DNA of 64,000 nucleotides from Desulfobacteraceae bacterium UBA5616 (GTDB lineage: Bacteria > Desulfobacterota > Desulfobacteria > Desulfobacterales > UBA5616). The stretch spans positions 14,901 to 78,900 of the forward strand of contig DIKO01000047.1 in the NCBI GenBank assembly GCA_002423615.1, given 5' to 3'. The stretch's first letter is position 1. Each line of letters opens with the position of its first letter. Shown here piece by piece: positions 44,573 through 52,985 of this stretch. The notes under the pieces were generated by a model, which saw only the letters and a program-made list of their open reading frames with translations, was not told the DNA's origin and searched no databases. Both the position numbers and the translations under genes were made by a program.

Positions 44573-45390
44573 CCTTCCAAGGTCTCTTCATCAACAGCCA
44601 CGATGGTCATCCGGAATCGATCCGCAAGGGCGACCATGTCATCCTTGTCAAAAACGACGGTTTTTCCGGCTTCAACGGCCAGCACCTTGATTCCTGCCGC
44701 CTCCATGGCCCCAATGGTGTCAACGCCGGCTGCCGGTACGTCGAATCTCATATCCTGGCAGGGCTTGCTGGTTTTTACCACTACCCCCTGTCCCCGGGAA
44801 AGAGTCCCCCCCCTTTTGATGGTGGCATCCGTTCCGTCAACGGCTTCTACCGCAAGCACCGATCCGCCCGCCACGACTACGCTCTGGCCGATGTCAAGTT
44901 CTCCAATCCGCTTGGAAACGGTGAAACCGAACTTGATGTCGGCAAGCTCATCTACCGTGGGTTTTCTTCGGGTCCAGCACCCTTTTTCGGCCAGAAGCTC
45001 GGGCAGAAAACGGGTCGAGGGTAAAATTTCGATGCCCTCCTTTTGAAGAACCCCTGCGAATGCGCGGAGAAGCGCGTCATCCTGGGTGTTGTCCATGGCC
45101 GAAACCACGGCGATGGCCAGCAAGTCCGGCTCAACATCGGCGAACATCCGCGTTTTGTTGACGGCTCCCAGCATAACGGCCTGGGTAACGGCGTTTTTCT
45201 TAAAAAACTGAATCAACCGCTGGAGTTGACCCAGATTCACCCATTCCATGGACGCCACCCGACATGAAAGGGCCGGGTCAGCTTCACCCAGCAGTCCGGC
45301 AGCATACACCGCATAGCCGTTTTGTCCTGCTTTTTGAGAAAAAATTAGGGGGAACTGACCGCTCCCCGCGATAAGGCCGATTCTCATCAT
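44563..45390 (-). CDS. lpxI: UDP-2,3-diacylglucosamine pyrophosphatase LpxI
   Basis: LpxI hydrolyses UDP-2,3-diacylglucosamine to lipid X, replacing LpxH. From the ATG at 45388-45390 (second ATG at 45385) it has 275 residues beginning MRIGLIAGSGQFPLIF; the 52 codons further upstream are not conserved. The C-terminal DUF1009 domain shows RRKPTVDELADIKFG, DIGQSVVVAGGSVLAVEAVDGTD and VVVKTSKPCQDMRFDVPAAG with its catalytic Asp. It lies between lpxA and lpxB. LpxI is common in Alphaproteobacteria and Desulfobacterota. Confidence 0.95.
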   Translation of the reverse strand: MMRIGLIAGSGQFPLIFSQKAGQNGYAVYAAGLLGEADPALSCRVASMEWVNLGQLQRLIQFFKKNAVTQAVMLGAVNKTRMFADVEPDLLAIAVVSAMDNTQDDALLRAFAGVLQKEGIEILPSTRFLPELLAEKGCWTRRKPTVDELADIKFGFTVSKRIGELDIGQSVVVAGGSVLAVEAVDGTDATIKRGGTLSRGQGVVVKTSKPCQDMRFDVPAAGVDTIGAMEAAGIKVLAVEAGKTVVFDKDDMVALADRFRMTIVAVDEETLEGWT

Positions 45391-45445
45391 CCTGTTTTTT
45401 GGCTTGATTGTTAAAACCCCTGAAAAATCAAGAAGGGGATTCCGG

Positions 45446-46222
45446 TTACCGGGAGACGCCTCTTTCCGACCTTTTAACAAACTCGACGAGATTGACGACT
45501 TCGGGCGTTTGTTCGACTTCCGCTTTGACCCGTTCGACGGCTTCATTTACGGTCAACCCGATTCTGAATAAAATCCGGTAGGCTTTTTTGATGAAGTTGA
45601 TCTGTTCATCGGTAAATCCCCGGCGTTTCAATCCCACCTTGTTAAGCCCGTGGAGCTGGATGGTGGAGCGGTCGCCGGCGGCGATCACGTAGGGCGGTAT
45701 GTCCTTGACAACAGCGGATGCTCCCCCAACATAGGCATGATCCCCGACCTGAACAAACTGATGAATGGCGGTCAGCCCTCCGATGGAGACATAGTCCCCC
45801 AATGTGATATGCCCGGCCAGGGTGGCGCAATTCGCCAGGATGGCCATATTCCCGATTTTGCAGTCATGGGCGACATGGACATAGGCCATCAGCAAGGTAT
45901 TGTCTCCAACCTGGGTGATGCCGCCCCCCAGTTCCGTTCCCCGGTTAATGGTGACGAATTCCCGGACCACGGTGTTGTTTCCGATTTTGACAAAGGTCTC
46001 CTCCCCCTTGAACTTCAAGTCCTGGGGAACCCCGCCGACGGATGCGAACTGAAATATTCTGCACCCCGAACCGATTGTGACATTGGGATCAATCACCACA
46101 TGAGGGCCGATCACCGTACCTTTACCGATGACCACATTTTCCCTTATAACGGTATACGGGCCGATTTCCACATTCTCGTCGATTTGGACCCGCTTATCGA
46201 TAACTGCTGTTGGGTGAATCAT
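45446..46222 (-). CDS. lpxA: UDP-N-acetylglucosamine O-acyltransferase
   Basis: LpxA adds the first 3-hydroxyacyl chain to UDP-GlcNAc, the entry step of lipid A synthesis. The 258-residue protein starts with left-handed parallel beta-helix hexapeptide repeats (IDKRVQIDENVEIGPYTVI...). The catalytic histidine is in YVHVAHDCKIGN, and a C-terminal helical domain follows. Its ATG overlaps the fabZ stop by 4 bp. The chain-length ruler cannot be read by eye. Confidence 0.96.
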   Translation of the reverse strand: MIHPTAVIDKRVQIDENVEIGPYTVIRENVVIGKGTVIGPHVVIDPNVTIGSGCRIFQFASVGGVPQDLKFKGEETFVKIGNNTVVREFVTINRGTELGGGITQVGDNTLLMAYVHVAHDCKIGNMAILANCATLAGHITLGDYVSIGGLTAIHQFVQVGDHAYVGGASAVVKDIPPYVIAAGDRSTIQLHGLNKVGLKRRGFTDEQINFIKKAYRILFRIGLTVNEAVERVKAEVEQTPEVVNLVEFVKRSERGVSR

Positions 46223-46668
46223 TTTGTTACTCCTACCGTGGCCATCAACTCCGCCTCGGCCACGAGCTTGCCGTCAACAAAGGCTTTCCCCGCCATTTTG
46301 AACACCCTGGCGCGCTGCTTTAAAATCTCCAGTTCCAGGATCAGCTGATCTCCGGGAACAACCGGCTGGCGGAACCTGACCTTGTCTATCCCGGTGAAAT
46401 AGATCAGTTGAGCGGCTGGGTCTTCCTGGGAGTTGGAGGCGTAGGCAAGGACCCCCCCTGCCTGTCCCATGGCTTCCACGATGAGCACCCCCGGCATGAT
46501 GGGGGTCCCCGGAAAATGCCCCTGGAAAAAAGGTTCATTCATGGTCACGTTCTTAAGAGCGGTGATCTTTTTCCCCGGCTCGATTTCAACAATGCGATCG
46601 ACCAGTAAAAACGGATATCGATGCGGTAAAAACCTCATGATTTCCAAAATATTATAGTTCACTCCCAT
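46219..46668 (-). CDS. fabZ: 3-hydroxyacyl-[acyl-carrier-protein] dehydratase FabZ
   Basis: FabZ dehydrates 3-hydroxyacyl-ACP in fatty acid synthesis and competes with LpxA/LpxD for the same substrate. The 149-residue hotdog protein begins near ILEIMRFLPHRYPFLLVDRI, with catalytic His in FFQGHFPGTPIMPG and Glu in LIVEAMGQAGG. It sits between lpxD and lpxA, the usual place for balancing the two pathways. The length is standard. The start is 41 bp downstream of the lpxD stop. Confidence 0.97.
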   Translation of the reverse strand: MGVNYNILEIMRFLPHRYPFLLVDRIVEIEPGKKITALKNVTMNEPFFQGHFPGTPIMPGVLIVEAMGQAGGVLAYASNSQEDPAAQLIYFTGIDKVRFRQPVVPGDQLILELEILKQRARVFKMAGKAFVDGKLVAEAELMATVGVTK

Positions 46669-46709
46669 AGAACGTCCCCCTTATTTCGCATCGATTTTCA
46701 TCAGAATGC

Positions 46710-47753
46710 CTATGCCTCAAAATCCATATCTTTGAGACTTTGTATTTCATCAAGTTTCTTTTCGAGCTTTTCGATTCTTTTTTTCAGGTCCGGGAGCATG
46801 GGGAGCACCCGGTGGGTTCTAAGCCACTGTTTATGGGGCATGGCAGGGGTTCCCGACAGAACTTCGCCGGGGGTTATGGACTTGACGATGCCGGCCTGAG
46901 GGCCCACCACAGCATTGTCGCCGATTTCGATATGCCCGGAGATACCTGCCTGTCCTGCGAGTATCACATGCCTGCCGATGGTGACGCTGCCCGAAATACC
47001 TACCTGAGACACGATCAGGGTGTTTTCACCGACAACGACGTTGTGCCCGATCTGAATCAGGTTATCGGTCTTGACGCCGCTTTTGATCCATGTCCGGCCG
47101 TTTGTTGCCCGATCCACTGTGTTGCAGGCGCCGATTTCCACATCATCATCGATCCGGACGATTCCGGTATGATGAATTTTAATGTAATTTTCACCTTCCG
47201 GCTCGAATCCAAAACCGTCGCTGCCGATGACCGTACCCGGATGAATGATGACCCGATTGCCGATCTCACACCGCTCCAGGATGGTTACATTGGGAAAAAT
47301 CTCCACATCATCCCCGATGACGGTGTTGTCTCCAATTACCACATGGGGATGAAGGGTCACCCGGTCCCCCACCTTGACGCCGTCTCCAACGCTGACAAAA
47401 GGGCCTATGGAAACATCTTCCCCATGAACAAAATTGGTTCCAATGTCGGCCTTTACACTGATCCCGGGTTTGGGTCTGGATCTCGGCAAAAACAATTCCG
47501 CTACACGGTTGAAGGCGATTCTGGGGTTTTTCACCAGGATCAGCGTGGTCTTCGCCTGCTCAACTCCCTCAGGAACCAGTATGGCCCCGGCATGCGTCTC
47601 TTCCAGCTGTTTCAGGTATTTGGCATTTCCGGCATAGGTGATTTGATCGGCTGCGGCTGTTTCAAACCCCGCTGAACCCCGGATTACCCGATTTTCATCC
47701 CCAATGATACGTCCATTGACCATCCGGGCGATTCTGGAAATCAAGAATTCCAT
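46710..47753 (-). CDS. lpxD: UDP-3-O-(3-hydroxyacyl)glucosamine N-acyltransferase
   Basis: LpxD adds the N-linked 3-hydroxyacyl chain. From the ATG at 47751-47753 (MEFLISRIARMVNGRII) it has 347 residues; the frame extends 25 codons further but those codons overlap skp. An N-terminal uridine-binding domain (1-100) precedes a left-handed beta-helix with many hexapeptide repeats (about 105-290). The catalytic His lies in IQIGHNVVVGENT, and a C-terminal helical tail follows. The skp stop is 10 bp upstream. Confidence 0.95.
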   Translation of the reverse strand: MEFLISRIARMVNGRIIGDENRVIRGSAGFETAAADQITYAGNAKYLKQLEETHAGAILVPEGVEQAKTTLILVKNPRIAFNRVAELFLPRSRPKPGISVKADIGTNFVHGEDVSIGPFVSVGDGVKVGDRVTLHPHVVIGDNTVIGDDVEIFPNVTILERCEIGNRVIIHPGTVIGSDGFGFEPEGENYIKIHHTGIVRIDDDVEIGACNTVDRATNGRTWIKSGVKTDNLIQIGHNVVVGENTLIVSQVGISGSVTIGRHVILAGQAGISGHIEIGDNAVVGPQAGIVKSITPGEVLSGTPAMPHKQWLRTHRVLPMLPDLKKRIEKLEKKLDEIQSLKDMDFEA

Positions 47754-47763
47754 TTCACTCAGC

Positions 47764-48303
47764 CTATTTGGATTTTTCCCTGGAATATTTTGTATTGTAC
47801 AACCCGGTGACCTTTTCCGTAATGTCAATGGAGTCGGGAGAGAACATCACGCCGGCTTCTCTTTTTTCAATAACGAGGGTGTAACCTTCCTTTTTCCCCA
47901 GATCCTGAACCAGTTCCAGCACATCCTTTTGTATCTGCCCGACGAGCCGCATGTTCAGCTCACCCAGTTCCTTTTCATATTTACCTTTCACGACCTTGAT
48001 ATCACCCAGCTTGATCCTGAAATCCCTCTCTTTTTCATCACGTTTTTCAGGACTCATGGCCAGCCCTTTTCGCTCCAGTTCTTCCTTCAGGTCTGTGATT
48101 TCTTTTTCCTTTCTCTGCAGATCGGCCATCAGTTCCTCGCCCTTTTTGTTGATTTCCGCCTGTGCCTCTTTTCCATAATTCGATAAAGATACCACCCTCT
48201 GGATGTCGACCACGGCGATTTTGGCCGTGTCGGCTGCAAAAGCGGAAAATCCGAAAACACATACTATCATGGCCGAAAAAAGAATTATTCCTTTAATCTT
48301 CAT
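47764..48303 (-). CDS. skp: Periplasmic chaperone Skp (OmpH)
   Basis: This 179-residue protein has a signal peptide (about 1-23, cut after AFA). A short beta-start (KIAVVDIQRVVSLSNYG) is followed by a long charged coiled coil (about 45-115) and a conserved VQDLGKKEGYTLVIEKREAGVMFS end. This is Skp/OmpH, which escorts unfolded outer-membrane proteins to BamA; the coiled coil forms the tentacles of the trimer. It lies between bamA and lpxD, the canonical order. Confidence 0.94.
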   Translation of the reverse strand: MKIKGIILFSAMIVCVFGFSAFAADTAKIAVVDIQRVVSLSNYGKEAQAEINKKGEELMADLQRKEKEITDLKEELERKGLAMSPEKRDEKERDFRIKLGDIKVVKGKYEKELGELNMRLVGQIQKDVLELVQDLGKKEGYTLVIEKREAGVMFSPDSIDITEKVTGLYNTKYSREKSK

Positions 48304-48347
48304 ATAAACTCCCTTTTTCCTGATTGAAATGTTTGCCTGTCAACCTG

Positions 48348-50981
48348 TTAGAACGCCTGGCCGACGGAAAATTCCCATCGCCCGGTACCATCATCCGTAT
48401 CCTTTTTATCCAGAATGCGGCCGTATTCAATTCGCAACGGCCCCATGGGAGAATACCACCGGAACCCGAACCCCGCGGTTTCACGCATGCCGCCAAGGTC
48501 GAAATTTTCACTGGCCTTATAAACGTTGCCGGTGTCGAAAAACAGCAGGCTGACGAATCCGGCATCCTTGAATATGGGCCAGATGAGTTCCACATTGAAT
48601 TGAACGTATTTATCACCGCCGACTTCGTTCCCGTCCCTGTCAAAGGAACTTACATCCCGCCAGTCGAATCCCCTCAATGAATTTATGCCGCCCAGGTAGA
48701 ATTTTTCATAGTCCGGTACTTTTTTATCCGAATTTTCCTGAATATACCCCGTTTCCCCATGGGTGAAAAACACCAGATTTTTATAAAAGGGAAAATACCA
48801 TCCGGTTTCCGCGGTATATTTGATATATCCGATATTGCCCCCGAGCCCGGCATATTCCGCCGTAATGCTGTGATTGCTGCCTTCCGTTGGATTAAACACC
48901 TTGTCCCGGGAATCGTAGCGCAGCGTGCTTGAAATCGTGCTGGTTGTGTTCCGCCCCTCCAGGTCCCAGATTTCATAGGAAGCGTCGTCATCAATATTTT
49001 CGATGTTGCTGATATCATACGAATAGGAAAGATAAACACGGGTAAAGTCGAATAAGGGATACCCGAACTGGACCCCTCCACCTGTGCTGTCCCGATCGTA
49101 TTCATCATAATCCACGGCCCAGTTATACAGGTCAAAACCGGCGGACAGGGGAATGTCCATCAGCCAGGGTTCCGTGAAGCTTAAGGAATATCGCGTCGTG
49201 GTACCGCCCACTTCCGCCTTTAATTGAAGTTGCTGGCCCTTGCCGAACAGGTTGTTCTGGGCCAGTTGAACCATGGCAAAGACGTTTTCCGTACTGCTGT
49301 AACCGCCTCCGAAACTGAAAGAACCCGTGGGCTTTTCAACCACGGTGAGATTCAAATCCATTTTGTCCGGAGAACTACCCTTGACCGGGTCCACCTTGAT
49401 GTCCGAAAAATAATCCAGGCGGTGCAGGTTCCGGACGCTCCTTTTCAACCTGCTTCCGCTGTACAATTCATTTTCATAAACGGTGAGTTCGCGGCGGATG
49501 ATTTTATCCCGGGTTTTCGTGTTGCCGTTAATGTTGATTTTTTGAAAATACACCAGTTTGCCTTTGGCGATCTTATAGGTGATATCCACGGTTAACTGTT
49601 CCACATCCTGATCCAGCAGGGGAGCGATGTCGGGGTAGGCGTATCCCTCTTCGGAATAGAGATCGGTCAAGGCCGTGATGTCATCCTGAAGGACCTGACG
49701 GTTGAAAAATTCTTCTTTCCCGATTTTCAACTTACTCAAAAGCTCTTCACGGGTTTTGATGATATCTCCTGAAATATCCACCTTTCCGACTTTGAACCGC
49801 GGGCCCTCGAATATCTTGATGGTAACGAAAATCCGGTTGTCTTCAAAAACAACATCCGGATCAGCCACCCTGGCCTGGATATACCCGTTGTTCAGATAAA
49901 AAGCGTTGATCTTGGCCGAGTCCTGATTCAGATCCTCAGGAACATACTCTCCCGAAGAGGTCAGCCAGGAAAAGAATCCCTTTTCCGAAGTCTTCATAAT
50001 GGCCTTGAGCTCTTTATCCGAATAGGCGCTATTGCCTTCAAAACGGATCTTTCTGATCTTCTGCTGTTCTCCTTCGTCGATGGTAAACTCGATATCCGCC
50101 TGGTTGTTTTGAAGTTCTATGAACTTATAGGTCACTTTGATATGATGATAATTTTTTTCCTTGTACAGGGATTCAATAACCTTGACATTCTGCTGGACGC
50201 GGTTGATGTTGAGGATGGAACCTGTTGTAATCGTGAGGCTCTTGTTGATCTCGTCCTCTTTGATGGCCCTGTTTCCCTTGATGGTGATTTTTCTCACCGT
50301 TGACTTTTCCACAATATTGAAAATCACCCGTTTCCCCCGAGGTCGGTCTTCAGACTCCACCTTGACATCCTCAAAATATCCCATGGCGTAAACGGCTTTT
50401 AAATCTTCGGAAAGCTTTCCCTCTGAAAATACATCCCCCGGCGCGGTCTTGATAAATCTTTTAATAGCGTCCGTCTCAATCCGGTTATTTCCCCGAACGA
50501 CCACCTCATCGACCCGGACCCGTTTAAACAGGGCCATGGCGATGTTTTCCGACAAATCCTTGACCTTTCCGAAAAGGCCTTCGATATTTTCTCCTTTTTG
50601 GGAAAACGAAGACGGTGGATCGGATCCGAAGGTTTTCAACAGACGGGCATCCAACCTGTATTTCTGCCCCAGCGAAGTCAGGCTCCCCCAGATCACATAA
50701 TCCGTGCCGTACCGAATCCCTGCATTACGAATTTCTTCTAAAAAATCAGGGCTTTCCATTAAAACGGACGGGATCTCCCCATCCAGGGGAATGATTTTGA
50801 CGCCTTCGAATTTCAGATAATCTCCAATCATATCCGGAATTTTCGTCTTAAGGTCGGGACGCTTGTCAACGGCATGAATATCAAAAGGCAGGACCACGAC
50901 GCTGACCGTATCGGCGCAAAAAATCATCTTCGGGGAAAAACACGCAACCAATACCAAAGCCACGCTCAATTTTTTTATCAT
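48348..50981 (-). CDS. bamA: Outer membrane protein assembly factor BamA
   Basis: From the ATG at 50979-50981, preceded by GAGGTAAGG, the protein has 877 residues with a signal peptide (about 1-24). Before the first POTRA domain (near residue 140, VDEVVVRGNNRIETD) there is an extra region of about 115 residues. It begins VSVVVLPFDIHAV and includes YGTDYVIWGSLTSLG. Five POTRA domains follow, then a 16-strand barrel domain from about 520, with the SLRGFDWRDVS loop-6 motif. The C-terminus ends in the aromatic F typical of outer-membrane barrels. It inserts outer-membrane proteins, including LptD. Confidence 0.95.
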   Translation of the reverse strand: MIKKLSVALVLVACFSPKMIFCADTVSVVVLPFDIHAVDKRPDLKTKIPDMIGDYLKFEGVKIIPLDGEIPSVLMESPDFLEEIRNAGIRYGTDYVIWGSLTSLGQKYRLDARLLKTFGSDPPSSFSQKGENIEGLFGKVKDLSENIAMALFKRVRVDEVVVRGNNRIETDAIKRFIKTAPGDVFSEGKLSEDLKAVYAMGYFEDVKVESEDRPRGKRVIFNIVEKSTVRKITIKGNRAIKEDEINKSLTITTGSILNINRVQQNVKVIESLYKEKNYHHIKVTYKFIELQNNQADIEFTIDEGEQQKIRKIRFEGNSAYSDKELKAIMKTSEKGFFSWLTSSGEYVPEDLNQDSAKINAFYLNNGYIQARVADPDVVFEDNRIFVTIKIFEGPRFKVGKVDISGDIIKTREELLSKLKIGKEEFFNRQVLQDDITALTDLYSEEGYAYPDIAPLLDQDVEQLTVDITYKIAKGKLVYFQKININGNTKTRDKIIRRELTVYENELYSGSRLKRSVRNLHRLDYFSDIKVDPVKGSSPDKMDLNLTVVEKPTGSFSFGGGYSSTENVFAMVQLAQNNLFGKGQQLQLKAEVGGTTTRYSLSFTEPWLMDIPLSAGFDLYNWAVDYDEYDRDSTGGGVQFGYPLFDFTRVYLSYSYDISNIENIDDDASYEIWDLEGRNTTSTISSTLRYDSRDKVFNPTEGSNHSITAEYAGLGGNIGYIKYTAETGWYFPFYKNLVFFTHGETGYIQENSDKKVPDYEKFYLGGINSLRGFDWRDVSSFDRDGNEVGGDKYVQFNVELIWPIFKDAGFVSLLFFDTGNVYKASENFDLGGMRETAGFGFRWYSPMGPLRIEYGRILDKKDTDDGTGRWEFSVGQAF

Positions 50982-50991
50982 TTGCCTTACC

Positions 50992-51720
50992 TCAACCCAT
51001 TTCCACCAGTTTGCCATCAGAGATGGTCATTTTTCTTGCGGTATAAGATGCCAGCTCCAGGTTATGCGTCACGACCACCAGGGCCATGTTGAATTCTTCA
51101 TTTAACGACAGGATCAGCTTGTGCAGCTTATCGCTGTTATGCTTATCCAGATTTCCCGTGGGTTCATCGGCCAGAAGCACGGCGGGATTCAACACCAGGG
51201 CCCGGGCTATGGCCACCCGCTGTTGTTCGCCGCCGGACAGCTGGGTCACCCGGTGTTCAAGCCGGTCTTTCAACCCGACCCTGACCAGTATCTGTTCGGC
51301 AAGTTCTCCGGCCTCCCGGTTTTTCATACCCTTGATGAAAGCCGGCATCATGACATTTTCCATGGCCGTAAAATCCGAAAGCAAATGGTGAAACTGGAAA
51401 ACAAAGCCGATGGATTCATTTCTGAATTTTGCCAGCCTCCCGTTCTCAAATCCGAAGACATTCTGTCCCTTGAATAAAATGGCCCCTCCATCAGGACGAT
51501 CAAGGGTCCCCAGAATGTGGAGGAAAGTCGATTTGCCGATTCCCGATGCTCCCACAATGGAAACCGTATCCCGCCCCTGCAGATCAAAATCAAGCCCGTT
51601 CAAGATTTCAATCTTCTTTCCGCTGCTTTCATATCCTTTGGAGAGATTACGAACCCTGATCAGAGGAACCCCTTCGGGCGAGGACTTCCGTGATGTGCTG
51701 TGCAAGGTTCCATCATCCAT
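50992..51720 (-). CDS. lolD: Lipoprotein-releasing ABC transporter ATPase LolD
   Basis: This 242-residue ATPase powers release of lipoproteins from the inner membrane. It has Walker A GASGIGKSTFL, signature LSGGEQQRVAIARAL, Walker B VLLADEPTGNLD and the H-loop VVVTHNLELA. It overlaps the lolC/E gene by 8 bp, showing a shared transcript. The bamA start lies 11 bp downstream. The N-terminal 20 residues are an unconserved extension. Confidence 0.92.
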   Translation of the reverse strand: MDDGTLHSTSRKSSPEGVPLIRVRNLSKGYESSGKKIEILNGLDFDLQGRDTVSIVGASGIGKSTFLHILGTLDRPDGGAILFKGQNVFGFENGRLAKFRNESIGFVFQFHHLLSDFTAMENVMMPAFIKGMKNREAGELAEQILVRVGLKDRLEHRVTQLSGGEQQRVAIARALVLNPAVLLADEPTGNLDKHNSDKLHKLILSLNEEFNMALVVVTHNLELASYTARKMTISDGKLVEMG

Positions 51721-52957
51721 ATCGAAAAGCCTCTGCGGGATTTAATTTTGACGCCTGATGGGCGGGATAAAGCGTTGCCACGTAACAAATAGCCATGGCG
51801 GCAAGGGCAATGAAGATCACATCCAGCATTTCGATCTGCACCGGCAGAGTCGTAATGTAATAGATCTCGCTGGGCAGCTCAATGAATTTGTACCGCTTCA
51901 GAATCGCACACAGGGAAAGCCCCAGGATTTCACCCAGAACCGTCCCGAACAGGCCGATAATCAATCCCTTATAGACAAATATCCTCCGGATATGCCGGTT
52001 GGTCGCGCCCATTGCCTTCAGGATGGCGATATCTTTGGTTTTTTCCATAACCATCATGATCAGGGCCCCGGCAATGTTAAACGCCGCAACCAGGATGATA
52101 AGGGTCAGAATGATGAACATGACCGTTTTTTCAAGTTTAAGCGCTGAAAACAGGGTCTGGTTCATTTGGGTCCAATCCCTGGCCCAGTATGAATCTCCGA
52201 GTTTCTGGACGATCTGCCGGCCCAGTTCCTTTGCCCTGTAGATATCGTTCACATAGATTTCAATCCCGGTGACGGCACCTTCCATTCGCAGCATCTTCTG
52301 GGCTTCTTCCATTTGGATATAGACAAGAGAACCGTCATAATCGTAAATACCGGATTCGAAAATACCCGCCACTTTGAATCTTTTCATGGCAGGCATATGT
52401 CCAATGGGGGAGACCATTCCGGTGGGCAGAATCAGGTACACAACCTCGCCCTGACCCACGCCAAGGGTATGGGCAAGCTCTTTCCCCAGAATAACGCCGG
52501 GGATGTTGTCAGCTCCCCCATTCGCCGGGTTTTCCGCCGACGGCCTGGCCATTCTTTCCAGCATGCCCTGATCCAGAATCTTAATGACCTGGCCTGCAGA
52601 TTCAGAATCGATGCCTCTCAACATGGCTCCGGAAAGTCCCGTCTGAGACCGCAGCATGATCTGGGAATAAATAAAGGGCGTGGCGGATTCAACTCCCCGG
52701 ATCTGTTTAATTTCATCAAGGGCATGGTGATAATCGGTGAAATCGCCGCCGTAACGCATCAGGACCACATGGGATTCAACGCCCAGGATCCGGGTCTTCA
52801 TGTCGGATTCAAAGCCGGCCATAACGGCAATCACCACAATCAAAGCCATGACGCCGATGGCGACACCGGCAATGGAAAGCAGGGTAATAAGGGATATAAA
52901 CGCCTGTTTCTGCCGGGATTTAAGATAGCGGCTGCTTATAAAAAATTCAAATGACAT
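51713..52957 (-). CDS. Lipoprotein-releasing ABC transporter permease LolC/LolE
   Basis: This 414-residue permease is the partner of LolD. A single permease gene is present; E. coli has two (LolC and LolE). The N-terminus SFEFFISSRYLKSRQKQAFISLITLLSIAGV has the first helix (about 17-45). A large periplasmic domain follows (about 45-270). Three helices lie in the C-terminal part (about 275-405; NIAGALIMMVMEKTKDIAILKAMGA). The MacB/FtsX-like fold and the lysS neighbour match Desulfobacterota LolC/E. The lysS stop is 28 bp upstream. Confidence 0.9.
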   Translation of the reverse strand: MSFEFFISSRYLKSRQKQAFISLITLLSIAGVAIGVMALIVVIAVMAGFESDMKTRILGVESHVVLMRYGGDFTDYHHALDEIKQIRGVESATPFIYSQIMLRSQTGLSGAMLRGIDSESAGQVIKILDQGMLERMARPSAENPANGGADNIPGVILGKELAHTLGVGQGEVVYLILPTGMVSPIGHMPAMKRFKVAGIFESGIYDYDGSLVYIQMEEAQKMLRMEGAVTGIEIYVNDIYRAKELGRQIVQKLGDSYWARDWTQMNQTLFSALKLEKTVMFIILTLIILVAAFNIAGALIMMVMEKTKDIAILKAMGATNRHIRRIFVYKGLIIGLFGTVLGEILGLSLCAILKRYKFIELPSEIYYITTLPVQIEMLDVIFIALAAMAICYVATLYPAHQASKLNPAEAFRYG

Positions 52958-52985
52958 TCAATCGTGATCTCTTATTGAGGCGTTA

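Noticed and set aside
46740..47675. 311-codon plus-strand open frame inside lpxD
   Set aside because: It mirrors the hexapeptide repeats of lpxD; no recognisable protein domain.
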